Source of the DNA: Tribonema minus
Taxonomy: Eukaryota > Sar > Xanthophyceae > Tribonematales > Tribonemataceae
DNA length: 64,000 nt
NCBI GenBank assembly: GCA_017506865.1
Contig: JAFCMP010000401.1
Coordinates: forward strand, 620,001-684,000
Direction of reading: 5' to 3'
Shown here: piece by piece, positions 21,026 to 33,400 of the stretch
How the letters are laid out: every line of letters starts with the position of its first letter
Numbering within the stretch: position 1 is the first letter of the stretch
Program-made: the position numbers and the translations under genes
The notes under the pieces: model-generated
The model's database searches: none
What the model was told of the DNA's origin: nothing
What the model saw: the letters and a program-made list of their open reading frames with translations, nothing else

Positions 21026-23468
21026 TCATGGGTGCATTGTCGTGCTCTCAGTGTCATGCGTTGAACTCTGCGTGTCTCTGCTGTCCTCAAGCTGGACGAG
21101 CAGCTTCACCACCGCCGTTATCGTCTCAGGAGCACCCTCTGCTGCGACTTCTTGAGCCGCAACGGGGATTACCACCTGGCCGTGCACCTCTCTCTCTCTA
21201 GCGCCTAGTGCGCTGAGCTCGTGCAGGGCGAGCTCGCCACCCCCCAGCACCCGCGCCGCTGCCCCCCTCCTCTCGCACTCGAGTCGGTTGCTGCTGCCAT
21301 CGGCGGCACTGCCACTGTCAACTTCAGCAGCAGGAAGTTCCACCAGCTGCCACGCGAAGTGCCCCCAGCGCAGCCCGTTGCGCAGCATTGGTCCGACGCG
21401 CGCCATGTGCTGCGCGCTCTCCGCGAGGCTGATATCGGTGCTAAGCAGCGCTACGCTGCGTGAGCACTGCCACTGCATGGCATGCGCTGCGCCGCCAGTG
21501 TCAGTGGCTGCCCCGGCTGCCGACGCAGCGGCAGCAGCAGCGGCAGCGGCAGCAGCGCCGGCGGCAGCACGCGCACGTGCTGCCTCTGCGGGCGTCATCG
21601 CCAGGCACCAGCGGTACTGCAGCTGCCAGCGCTTGCCGTCGAGGGAGGGATGCACGGCAGGCACGTCCGCCGCTGCCGCTGCCGCCCCTGCTGCCATGGG
21701 CTTCGCGTCAGCGTGCTTGGCCTCCGCCTGCACACAGGGGACGAGTACGGAGTGGCGTGGCATGCGCCTTTCAGTGCATTGCAACAGGCCTCAGTGCGTG
21801 TGCTGAACGGCAGTGTTGGCGGTGGATGCTGTGTGCGGCGGGGTGTGCAGGCAACAGGACGTGCGCATGTCAGAATTGGTGACGATCACGCGTGCCAACG
21901 CCGGCTATGCTGCACACCCGCGGCGCGGACCGTCACGTGAGCAACTGTTACGGCAGTGGCGGCAAGCGATCGCGTCCGTCCGTGTCTATACCACAAGCAT
22001 TGCTGCTGAAAGAAGCCCTGCCCCACCCCGCATCATGTTCGCTTTGCAACATCACTTTCCTGTGCCGCACATACCAGCTCCAAGCTTGGCCTGGCCAATT
22101 ACAAAAAGGGTTGTGCAGTACACGCTCTTTTGCAGGTGGCAGCATTGCCACTGGTGAGCGATACCATCAATGACTGTGCTGATTTCAGGGGGCTGAGCAT
22201 CCAATGTTCTATGGTCTGACGAGAGTCAGAGCATCAGCTTGACCGCATGAGAAATTGGAGTAGCTGTCAAAGTCTACCGTGGGATCATGTGGCTGATGCG
22301 TGCCACAGCCGTACGCATTATATCCGGCAGGCGCACAGACAGCAGAGTGAAGTGATTGCGCTCGGGTGTACATGAGCTCCAGCACACTGATAACAACCAT
22401 ATACCTTCCTTGAAGTCATGATCAGCCCCAACAAGGACCTCAGCGTGCCCCCCTATAGATGCAAGACTATCTCACCTCCTTGTTGGCCTTCTTAGGTGCC
22501 TCCTTCTCCTTGCCCCCCTTCCCCTTCTCCGCCTTGCCCTTCGCTGCCGCTGCAGCAGGGGCGGCGCCGCCGCTTTTCGCCGCCCCCTTGCCGGCCTTGG
22601 CATCAGGCACCGCCGGCAGCTCCAGTGTGATGCCGGCCACATGCACACGCAGCGCCATCGCATTCGGCAGCGGCTCGCTGTCCGTTTCACTGTAACTGTT
22701 GCGGCCAGGGGAGTCAATGACAGCGCCGTCTAGTGCGCGCAGTTGCGGCACGCGCTGCAGCATGTGGGGCCTCCACTGGCGGGTGAGAGTGAGTGGCGAA
22801 CCCTGTATGCCCAGCACCCGCAGCGCCGCAAGCGCGCGCAGGCGATCCGCTGCCGTCCAGGGGTCACTGAGATGGGACCACGTGAGGTCCAGTGATGTGG
22901 CGTTCGGGCATGCAGAGATCAGCTGGCCGAGAGTCTGCTCGTCCACGGGGTTGTAGGCCAAGTTGAGGGTGGTCAGCTGAGGCAGCGTCGGGAGGTCGAT
23001 GGCGGCAATGGAGCAGCACGATGCTGTGAGGGTGGTGAGGTTCTCGGGCAGCCCACTCAAACACTTCAGTTCTATGTTGTTGCTGATGTCCAAGCTTGTC
23101 AGGTGCCCGAAAGAAGTCAATTCTAGTGTGGCAAGTCCCTGCTTCTGCAAACTCAACCACTTTACACTTCTCGAAATCGCTTCAGGTGTGCGTCGTTGAG
23201 GTAATGTCGACTCCAGCTTTCGTGCGGCCGCGTCATCGCACCAGCTACAACGTTGCTGCTTGCCGCTGCTCGCCGGCGGCCAGCTGTCGAGTTGCCGTAC
23301 TGCTTGTGCATCGCTGGCAGGAGCGTGTTGGACGTCCTTTTTGACACCTCGAAGTGAAGCATTTTTCTGAGCTCGCGTGCCTGTGCGGCAATGTGGCGTC
23401 TCTACCACTGGGCCTGAATACGGAAGGCGGGCTGCCTTGTCAGCAATGATCTCTCTCGCTGCTGCCAT
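21026..23468 (-). CDS. Leucine-rich-repeat protein with Lys/Glu linker and C-terminal beta-rich domain, two exons
   Basis: Exons on the minus strand are 23468-22476 (donor GAG|GTGAGA) and 21727-21026 (acceptor CAG), both phase 0. Exon 1 starts MAAAREIIADKAARLP. It carries LRRs of the short, SDS22-like type (LTSLDISNNIELKCL, LTTLNLAYNPVDEQTLGQL, ATSLDLTWSHLSD), an LRR cap (RVPQLRALDGAVID) and a Lys-rich linker. Exon 2 holds an Ala-rich insert and a domain ending AVVKLLVQLED that could be C2-like. Such LRR proteins are often ciliary scaffolds (for example LRRC43-like), but this is a guess from layout only. An upstream ATG at 23576 is in frame but reads through Cys-rich, non-conserved sequence, so I chose 23468. 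Confidence 0.78.
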
Positions 23469-23667
23469 GCTTGGCGACCTGTGTCGGCATACACTACACC
23501 TACACAAACACACACACCACAATCGGTTACACCAGGCGAAACCGCAAAGGGTGCCTACCTCTGTGAGGTAGGTCACTGCGAGGTGATTTGAAACTGCAAA
23601 ATTGCTGTGATGCTTGCCTTGCCAACGGAGGCACGCCTACTATGCTCCGCCAGCTAGCCCAGCCCAG
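23469..23667. promoter_or_regulatory. Bidirectional promoter region
   Basis: About 200 bases separate the proposed start codons of the LRR gene (minus) and the large membrane protein (plus). No clear TATA element is visible. It holds a short CA-rich tract. Function is inferred from gene orientation. Confidence 0.45.
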
Positions 23668-26600
23668 ATGGGCCCTGTAGGCAAGACAGTGGCGCAGCAG
23701 GGGGAAACCGTCGAGAACCCCCTGCACGCCCACAACTCGGTTACTGTGAGCCAGCACCGGGGCAGCGAAACAGGAGGAGGAGGCAGTAATGGGGGTTCTC
23801 TGTTGCCTAAGATCAGCGAGGGGGGAGAGGCGCTATCGTCACCTGAGGTGTCGCCGAGCAACGCGCCGCTCATTAAGAAGACGCTGTCGCGGCGGCGATC
23901 GAATGGGCGCATGGTGCCGCTCACTACAGGGTTTTCTCTGAGGGGGCCTATGAGGTGGGTCGGCCATCTATGCAGTACTTCATGTTTCAAAGAGTTCACA
24001 TCACTGCTACTCTATGGCTTACAACCAGTCCATCATGCACAGGCCGTCCCAGTAGTGTGCAACTGCAAATGTGGGCAAGAGTCACGTCCTGTCGTCGTGG
24101 AATTATTGCACGAATGTGTCGACTACAGCAGTACGAAAGTGTGCGCATGTGCGCCAGACATACAGCGATGCAGCAGTGCTCTGCCTTTGATTATTTACGA
24201 TTCGCGTCAGATAGAGCAGAATAGGCCAGGTGACAGCTGTTGACAGCTAGCAGTACACCGTTTTCAGGACAGGACCGCCAAGCGCACAGCCACTGCTGCT
24301 GACCAGCGCTGCATGTTGTAGTGCCGACATGGCACTGACAGAGCTGCTGCATGGTACAGCACCATTATCACGTCTCATGCTACAGGCATCTGCGGCGCAG
24401 AGAAGTTGAAGTTACCTGTAATTTGGGCCGTGTGGCAGCCAGCATTGTGCCCACATGCAACCGCAGCTGTGGCGCTCGTCATTGTACTCTTGGATGCCTC
24501 CACGCTGTCAGCATTGCATGCTTATGCCTACAAGACTTGAACATTCAGTGCTGTTAGGCTCGGGCGTGAAATGACCACTTGGCGGATCGCCTACTGCGGC
24601 AATGTCTTTCAATCAGTACTGTAGCTGTAGGTTCGCTGTTAGGTTCGCTGTTGCAAAAACTTGTCGCTGTTCTGCCGGCGCCACAATCTGCGGTCACGGT
24701 GGCTCCTCCTTCATCGTGCTTCACAGACTGCATTTGACTTCTTTTGCTCGGCACTAAGCTGGGGCTGCATCCCGTGCCAGCGCTGCCATGCATCTACCCA
24801 CCCTGCCGTCATCAACCCCCTCCCCCCTTCCCCCCTCTGTTCTAACCCTAGCCCTAACCCCAACCCTGCAGGCTGGGCTCGGTGCCGGAGCTGGATGCGC
24901 GGCCCATCGCGCCGGCGCTGCAGCGCGTCCTCGCGGCGCCCGCCGCCGCCTACGCCGCCGCCATCCTCCTCTGGCTCACGCGCGGCGTCAACATCGAGTA
25001 CGCGCGCGAGCTCGCGCCCGTCAGCTTCGCGGCGCTCTGCATCCACGTCTTTGCCGCGGCCGGCGGCAGCGGCGGCGGCGGCGGCGGCGCGCAGCTCCCG
25101 CCGTCGCCGACGCGCTGGGAGCGCCTGCATTACTGGTCGCACGCCGCGTGCGAGGTGCTCGCGGCGAGCGACTTCACGGCGACGCTCGGCGGCGGCGGCG
25201 GCGGCGTCGCGGCGACGGCGGCGCTCATGCTGGTCTTCTGGCCGGCGGGGTGGGCGTGCCTCGCGACGCTGCGGCGCAAGCTCGCGCACCCGAGCCGCAC
25301 GGCGCGCCTCGGCAGCGTCGCGGAGGGCGCGCTGCGCGGCGGCGCGTGGCTGCTCGGCGTTAGCCTGTACCTGGGGGCGCAGAGCCTGAGCTGCATGGTG
25401 AGCGCGGCGAGAGCAGGATTAGGGCTCGAGTAGGGTTTTGAGTTAGGGTTAGAGTTGGAGGTGGCTATTACAGCGAGGAAGGGAGAGGCGCGCTGCGCGG
25501 CGGCGCGTGGCTCGTCGGCGTCAGCCTGTACCTGGGGGCGCAGAGCCTGAGCTGCATGGTGAGCGAGGGGGCGTGGGGGGGGGTGGGGGCAGTGGTTAGG
25601 GCTAGGGTTTGAGTCAGGTCAAGGGTTGGGGTTGGAGTTGGACAACTCAGCGACGAGGAAAGAGGCGTGCTGCGCTGACTGTACCTCGGCGCGAGCTGCA
25701 TGGTGAGCGCGGCGCGGGGGGGGGGGGGGCAGGGGTCAGGTCTAGGGTTTGAGTCAGGTCAAGGGTGGCTGCAGTGAGACATCACAGCAACGAAGCGCGA
25801 GGCGCGCTGCGCTGACCGTACAACTGCATTGCGCGCGCTGGGGCCGGTTCGGGGCTGGACGCAGGGGTAGGGCTGGGGTCCGCGTGAGAGAGTTCAGCGA
25901 CGGCGGGAGAGGAGCAGTCCCCGTTCGCGCGTTGTTTGCTCGCGCACTGGTTACTGGTCGCAGAACCGGTGCCGCAGATTTCGCAGAGTAAGCTTTGTGC
26001 TTACCTTGCATGATGTGTGCCCTGCTGTTTAAGGGGGGGAGAGGGGGGGAGGGCACATTGGTGCGCAGCCACCACGACTGCGGCGTGCGCTTGCGCATCA
26101 GACGAGTGGAATTGTGGGAGCTGCTTCAGCGGAACGCACACGCAGAGCCTCCGGTGCGTGGCGTTTGTAAGCAGGAGGCGCGCGGCACATTGTGCTGAAG
26201 CTGCATGACGCGTGCGCTCATGCAGGATATCACCATTGTGTGCAGAGGGCGCGCTCCGCTGCTGCACGACTGCGCGCATCCGACGGCGTCACTCTGCGCC
26301 GCCGCCATCGCAGCCACCCGCAAAGCGTCGCCTTGCCGGCAGCGGCGCGGGCCCCCCTTGTTGAGCACTGACTCAGCCCCCCCCCCCCGCGCCCCCCCCC
26401 CCAAAAACTTCGCAGGTGTACGAGGGCGTCACCGACTGCGCGTCCAAGAACTCGGGCATGCGCCACCTCAACTACTCGGCGTCCATGGTGTACCTCATCG
26501 CGCTCACGTTCCGCTACCTCGGCGGCGTCACCGCCAAGCAGGTCATGCTGTTCCGCCTGCGCCCGCACCAGTCGCACGCCGTCGTGCTCACGGTCGCGGC

Positions 26601-27400
26601 GACGGCGTACTCGCTGTACGAGTACGCCGGCAGCGGCATACCGTACGCGACGCCCGCGAGCGAGCTCGTCGCGGACCTGGTGATGTTCAGCGCGTGGTTC
26701 GCTGCGATCGTCGTGCTCGTGCGGCGCACGCCCGCGCACTTCGTGCCGCCGATCCTCAACCTCCACACGGTCATCCAGGACTCGCAGGTGAGAGCATGAG
26801 CGCAGGGGCTGCTTGCAGCTATTTATCCTTCAGGAGTGGGGCTCCCTTGTGCATGTTTTGTGCGTGATTCGCGCTCACCCGCGAGAGCGCGCGGCATATA
26901 GTGCTCACCGCGCTAGGCCCCACATGCGGTCGTCCAGGACTCGCAGGCGAGAACGCAGGGGGGCGGGGGTGGGGTGCTTGCGGCTATCCTCTTCTGGCGC
27001 TCATTTGCAGCGATTCTCTGTGTGTGCTTTGCTCGCCCCCCCCCCCGACGTGTGTGCGCGGCGCTCGCCGCGCTGAGCCGTGCGGCCAGAACGCCTCGCC
27101 CCCCTGATCCCCCCGCTTGTCCCCCCCCTCCCCCATGGGCGCGCAGGCGGTGCTCAACGCGCTGGGCGTCGCGCCCGACGGCGCGCTGTCCGACGCGGAG
27201 CGCCGCTGCCTCGCCGGCGGCGCCCTCGCGCGCGACCAGGGCGCGCTCGCGCGCGTCCTGCGCCAGACGTCCGAGGCCTCGCTCCTCGCGCCGCCGCCGC
27301 CGCCAGCGTCGCCGGGCGCTGCTGCTGCTGCCAGCGGCGTACCGGCCATGCCCGCCGCTATGTCGGCCCCCAACCTGCCCCCCGTGATCTGCGAGCCGCT

Positions 27401-27444
<44 letters not shown>

Positions 27445-30400
27445 TGAACCTTGGCGCGGGGTTCGACCTGCAGTCCCCAGTGCTCAGCGGCGGCGGCGGC
27501 GGTGGCGGCGGCGGCGGCGGCGCGCAGGGGAGCCCGCGCGGGCGCTTCCGCTCGCGCAGCTTCAGCGGTCGACGCATGCTCGATGCTGCCGCGGGGGGTG
27601 GGGGCGCGGCGGCGGCGGCGGCGGAGGGGGGGGAGGGGGGGACGTTGCGAGAGGGGGCACGCGCGGGCGGCAGGGCGGACGGCAGCGGCCAACGGTGAGG
27701 TCTATTCATTGTGCAGGAGGGAGTGGTGGCATGTGTACATGGTAATGCTGTTTGTCGGTTGCTGTGTGGGGCGTGTTTCGGCAGCGTGGCCGCTGAGGTG
27801 CGCCCCAGCAGCGGACCGCGCTGCCGCGAAGGGGCTTCCTTTTCACCAAGGACTTGATGTCACCGTCGAATTTGCCAGCCGCTGCGCTGTGAGCTTTGAC
27901 GCGGCGATGTGTTGTGCGGCGGCGCGTAGCGGCGTGCTGTGGCGGAGCGCAACAGGGAGCTGCTGCTGCCGCCGCCGCCGCTGCTGCTGCTGCCGCCGCC
28001 GCCGCCGCTGCTGCTGCTGTTGCTGCTGCTGCTGCTACTGCCAGCTGCTGCTGCCTGCTGCTGCTGCTGCCGTGGCCCCAATGTCAATGTGTCGTGACCT
28101 CCGCTGTCCGCGGTTGTCGCACTGCTGCAGGGCACTCGCGGCGCCGCGGCCATTCGTGCGGGGGTTCGGCTCCGTGGCCGGGATGAGCCCGATGATGGGG
28201 GCGCCGGGGGGGGGGCAGGGGGGGGGAGGGGGCGAGGGGCGCGAAGACGGGGGGTGGGGGGACGTGCGAGCGGTGAGTCGTCATCACTGCAAAGCGAGTG
28301 TAGCGGTGCGCCCTGACTGCTTCTGGTTCATTCGTGCGAGTGTGTTGAGCGCGCGCTGGCTCACCCGCAGTGTGCGCATTGCTCAGTCGTTGCCTGGTCC
28401 ACGGCAGTTCAATCATGCTCTGCACGCTGCGGGCGCGCTTGCACGCGCTCTCGAGCACGAGCGGTCGAGGCAGCGGAGCGCAGGCGATGACCGCGAGCCG
28501 CGCCGTGGCCGCGCCGAAGGCCCCCCTTGTGACTGACGTCATTGCCTACAGCGTGCATGCGCAGCGCGGCTCGGCGACACACCGCCCAGCAGCAGTGCCC
28601 AATTTCAAAACCGCCTCCCCCGCGCGCGCTTTACAGGGCACGGAGCCCGTGTCCGCGACGGAGGCGCAGCGCGTGGAGAGGGGCGCCAGGTGGCGCGTCC
28701 TGGCGCGGGGCAGGGGGGCCGAAGGGGGGGGGGGCGCCGCGGCAGCGCTCCCCGCCGAGGGGGAGTACGTGCACCCCCTGCTGCTGTACTACCGGCAGAC
28801 GGGGAGGGTGCCGCCGCCGCGCTTCGTGGTGACGTACCTGTGCGAGATCGTCTTCTTCTGGCGCTTCATGCTCTTCACGCTCACGGTCGGCTACAAGCTG
28901 TTCCTGACGCTCGCGGCGTACATCATGCTCAACCGCCACTGGGCGCAGGTGAGAGACGGGGGGGAGGGAGGGTCGCTGCGCCGCGGCGGCGCTGCTGCCA
29001 CGGTCGTCTGCGCGTACTTGCCACCTCGGTCTGCCACGCATGCTTGCCACAGAGGATGCCAGACTTTGCCGTGTCATGCACAACTTTTAGGATACATCTT
29101 GGTATCCGTGTCAATGGGTCGGAATTGCATGGCTGAGTGTACATGTGCAAGATGGTAAGGGTTGGGATGAGGGTTAGGGTTTGAGGGGAGTGTCGTGCAC
29201 CGATGATGTCGTCGGTACGACTGCACTGCTACCTAGCGGTCATCTGTCCAGTACCTCGATGTCCGCAACTGCCTTTTTACGCGCTGGTTGTGCACTCGCT
29301 GCTGACCGTCGGTGCACAGCTTCCGCATCAACCTTCAACTCAAGCTCCCGCCCTGCCCCTCCCGCTCCCCCTGCCCCTGTGCTGGCCCCCCAGAAACGTC
29401 ACCCTGCGCGCCCGTGCTGAGCCGGCGCCTCACACCCCACCCGCAGATCTCGACACCACTGTATATGTCGTCGCCTGATGCACTGAGCTCCAACTCCAGC
29501 CTGCACCTCTACACCCCGTCCCTCAGCTGGCCTCGCGGGACGCTAGCACCACTAGCAATACTACTGCCTCTTGAGCCTGAGCCCGTCTCTCGCGCCGCAT
29601 TGCGTATGCGCGTCTCAGATCTTCACGCCGCTGTCGACGACAGCAGCAGCCCAAAGCTCTCTCACACTTGCAGTCCTGCACCATTGAATTTGTTGGCCGC
29701 CATGCTCGAGCCCTCCCCTCAGCTGGCCTCTGGAGATACTGTCGCCCCCCAGCCCCCCCCGTCTGAGCCTGATCTCATCTCTCGCGCCACGTCACATGTG
29801 CGCATGCGCGCGTCTCAGATCTGCACGCCACTGTCTACGTCGGCGCCTGTTGCACTGAGCACTTCAACTTGCACACCCACCGCCTCAGCTATCCTCAACT
29901 CGCCTCAGAGACGCTACTCTGAAAATACTTCTTGCTCTCGAGGCTGATCCCGTCCCTCGCGCTGCATGGCGTGTGCGCATGCGCGCAACGCAGATCTTCA
30001 CGCCGCTGTCGACGTCGGCGCTCGTGGTGCACTGGCTGCTGGCGATAGGGTGCGACCCGCGCGACCGCGTCAACAACCAGGCCATGAACCTGCACTTCTG
30101 GTTTCACGCGCTGTCCGAGATACCGGAGCTCGCCGTCTGGTGGCACGGCGGCAAGGTCCCGGAGGTGGGTATGTAGGGTCGCGCCTGTTGGGTACTTCAA
30201 CGTGAATAGTTCAACTTGAATACTCCAACTTGAAGTTCATAAAACACAGCGAGACAGACTGTGCGCCTGAGTATCCGACTCTACGCGCAGGCACCCTGTC
30301 ACGAGCCCCACGAGCTGCGAAGCTGCGATTCGCTTGTTCGCGCGGTGACGCGCAGCACGTCAGGAACCCCGTGCACGCGCGCGTTGCCGTCTGCATCGCC

Positions 30401-33400
30401 GCACCGCCAGCTCACGCATCCAAACACGAGGAGGTCGGTGCTTGCTGCTGGCGCAAGTCATCGTCATTGTCGACAACATGTCAAACAGCACGCGCCTGGA
30501 CAGCTCGCGCGCCTCACGCCACCGTTTCGCGCGTTCGGCAGTGCCGCCGGCCGTTGCGACGGTCGCGTGAGTGCGACAAGGGTTAGGGTTAGGGTTAGCG
30601 GCGCCGGGCATCACGCTGCATTGCATGCGAGAGAGCGGGCCTGCCAGTCCATGGCATACGACAGTGCGGCTGTCAGCCTGCCAACAACGAGAGCGCGCGC
30701 TTGAACCGCGGACGGCACGGCCGCAGCTTCTGCCCATCGAGTGCTCGTGCGTGCTGCATTATTCAAAGGGTCATTTCGGGGTTGTCTAGGATTAGGGTTG
30801 GCTCGCCTTTGCTGACACGTCACCCCCACCCCCCCCCCCCCCCCCCCCCGGCCGCCTCCCGTACGCGCAGCTCGTCTTCAACGTGCTGGTCATGATGGTG
30901 CTGTGGCCGTGGGTGTTTGTGTCGTACAAGCGCGTCATCAACACGCTGCGCGCCAACGCGCGCGGGCGCGAGGTCGACACCAGCACGCAGTTCTTCGTCG
31001 AGGGCAGCTTCCTCATGCTCGCCGAGTTCTACCTGGCGTTCCAGGTGAGAAGCGCGGGGGGGGGAGGGGGGTGGCCTCACGGCTCAGCTACTGGTACAAA
31101 TAGGGTTAGGGTTATGACTGGGGCTAGGGTTAGGGTGGCTCGCCGAGTTTTACTTGGCGTTCCAGGTGAGCTGCGGGGGGTGGCCTCACGGCTCAGCGAT
31201 TGGTAAAGTTAGGGGTTAGGGTAAACATTGGTGCTAGGATTAGGGTTAGGGCTGGTGTCAGCATCGCTCCGCGCATGCGTGCGCTGCCGCCGCACGGCCG
31301 GCGCCACTGCCAGCTCGCAGTTCCTTGAGAGATAAATTCCGCTTGCGCTAGGGTTAGGGTCACGATTGGGGTCAGGGTCAGGGGTGGGGTTAGACTAGGG
31401 CCGGTGTCATCATCGCTCCGCATATGCAGCGATGCGGCTGCCAGCTCGGCGCCTGCAGGTGGGTTGGTCGTGGCGAGTAGCTTCCTCTTGCGCGCTGCAT
31501 CGTTGGTCAGTGCTGCAGGGTCAGAACTGGGGCTAGGGCCGGTGTGAGGTCTGTTGCTAGGGTCTGGGTTGAGACCGCGAGCAATCACCGCGGAGGCGCA
31601 CCAGCAGGCGCTGCGGCGGGACAGATGGCAGCGCGCTACTCAATGGACGGCAGCGCTCGCCGCACTGCTGAGTCGTGAGCGGTGCTTTTTGTGAGTCGGA
31701 ATTTACAGTTAGGGTTGGGGCTAGGTCGTCGAAGGCTTCGGAGTCAGGGTTTGCCCATGGCCAGCGTGCACAGGGGATGCTACAGTTGAGCAACGCACAC
31801 CCGCCGCCGGTTTCTTCCGCAGGGCAACTTTATCCGCTACTTCCGTGCATATCCTCTGGCCCTACCATTGTAATTATGTAGGGTTAGGCGTCACGTTGGT
31901 GAGGCATGAAAGTGGCGGGCAGGTGGAGCATCGCGTTGCACCTGCCACATACATATGCTGCAGACGCCGGATGACTGTGCGCGCCGCGTGATGTCTCCTT
32001 TTTGATGGTTCTATACCTGCCCTGCATCACATCACGCGTTCTGACAACGCCAGCGAGCGAGAGTAGTGCAACTGGCACCTCATGATGTGAGCAAGCTTTA
32101 CCGACAGCAGGCCGCTTGTTGCACCGCAGGGGACGACTACGGCAGCCGATCATGATGAGCTCATTGCGACCAGCGCTCATAGTGTATTGCTGCCCACCGC
32201 TGCCATTGTAGACTACTTGGGTACGAAGTCAACACAACCTCTGTGTGCAGGCAACCTACTAACATGTAACAAGCCTAAAAGCAGGCCCTGAAATGGGTAC
32301 GGCCATATTATGGTGACAGCACCAGCTCTCGTCCGATCGCTGAAGTTAAGCACCCTTGAGCGGAGCTAGTACTACGGTGGGGGACCACGTGGGAAGCCTC
32401 CGTGCTGTACTCTTTTTTCTTCACATGCTTGTCTCGTCGTGTAGCATCTATTGCGTCCTCTTGCACCTACTTAGATGCGCATGAAATCCAGGCCTGCAAT
32501 TCTCCTGGCACTTCGAATGCGGGCTGACAGAGACCAAAGACGTAGTAGCATTGTCAGCAATTGCTAAGAGCATCTCCACCGGTGCCTTCTTCTTGGCCGT
32601 CCAACAGCGGCTCGTGGCAGTCAAAGGCTAGCCACTTAATTGACGTGTCCAGCTAAAATCTTGCTGGCCGACTATCGCCACATCGGCAGCATCAAGCCTG
32701 GCTCATTTGCAACCCTTTCGTAAAATCCACCACCAGCTGGCGTCGTTGTGCTTGCGCTGTGCTGTGTAGCTGCTTTGTTGCGTACAGCGCACGCACCATA
32801 AAGTCTTGAAGCATGCACGTCGCGTGAAGACAGGTGCAAGCACACTCATGGTGCTAGCTACTTCAGCCGCCAACGCGCACGCGCGATGTGTGCTGCGATA
32901 ACGCTGTTGTTTTGTTATCGAATGATGTACATGGCTATGAAAGCTGTACGCTCAAGCTCTGGCTGCGTGGTATTCGTTGTGCAATGCCTGGCGGCGATAT
33001 GCAAAAGCCATGCGTCATTGACTGCCGCATCCCATATGCGAGCTATAGTCGCCTCCAATCTCGCCTCCTATCTTGGACGGCTAGATTGTCGAGCAGGTAT
33101 GACATCACCTCTCTAGCCGCCTAAGATTGCTGCCGGTGCGGGGCGACGCCGCCCAACAGCAACTGTTCAGTTTCAAGCGTTGCCCTAGCCGCGTCAGAAA
33201 GGCACCGGTGGAGACGCTCTAAGAGCACCAGTCTACCACGTGCTCCGCTGATCAGTGACAGTCACCGCCTGACCACTTCCCTTTCCCATGACTCACTCGC
33301 CCATTTGCCTTTGCCTTTGCCCCCCCCCCCCCCCCCCCCAAAGGCTCATGGGTGCCTGATCCACCGCCCCCCCGACCGCGAGGCGGAGTGCGCGAGCATC

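Noticed and set aside
28542..29136. Alternative Arg-rich frames around membrane-protein exon 6
   Set aside because: Only the frame with hydrophobic segments and matching splice phases fits the neighbouring exons.
31822..31844. Mini-exon GNFIRYF in the membrane-protein gene
   Set aside because: It reads well after a cag acceptor, but no donor gives a phase that joins to the exon at 33344; left out of the model.
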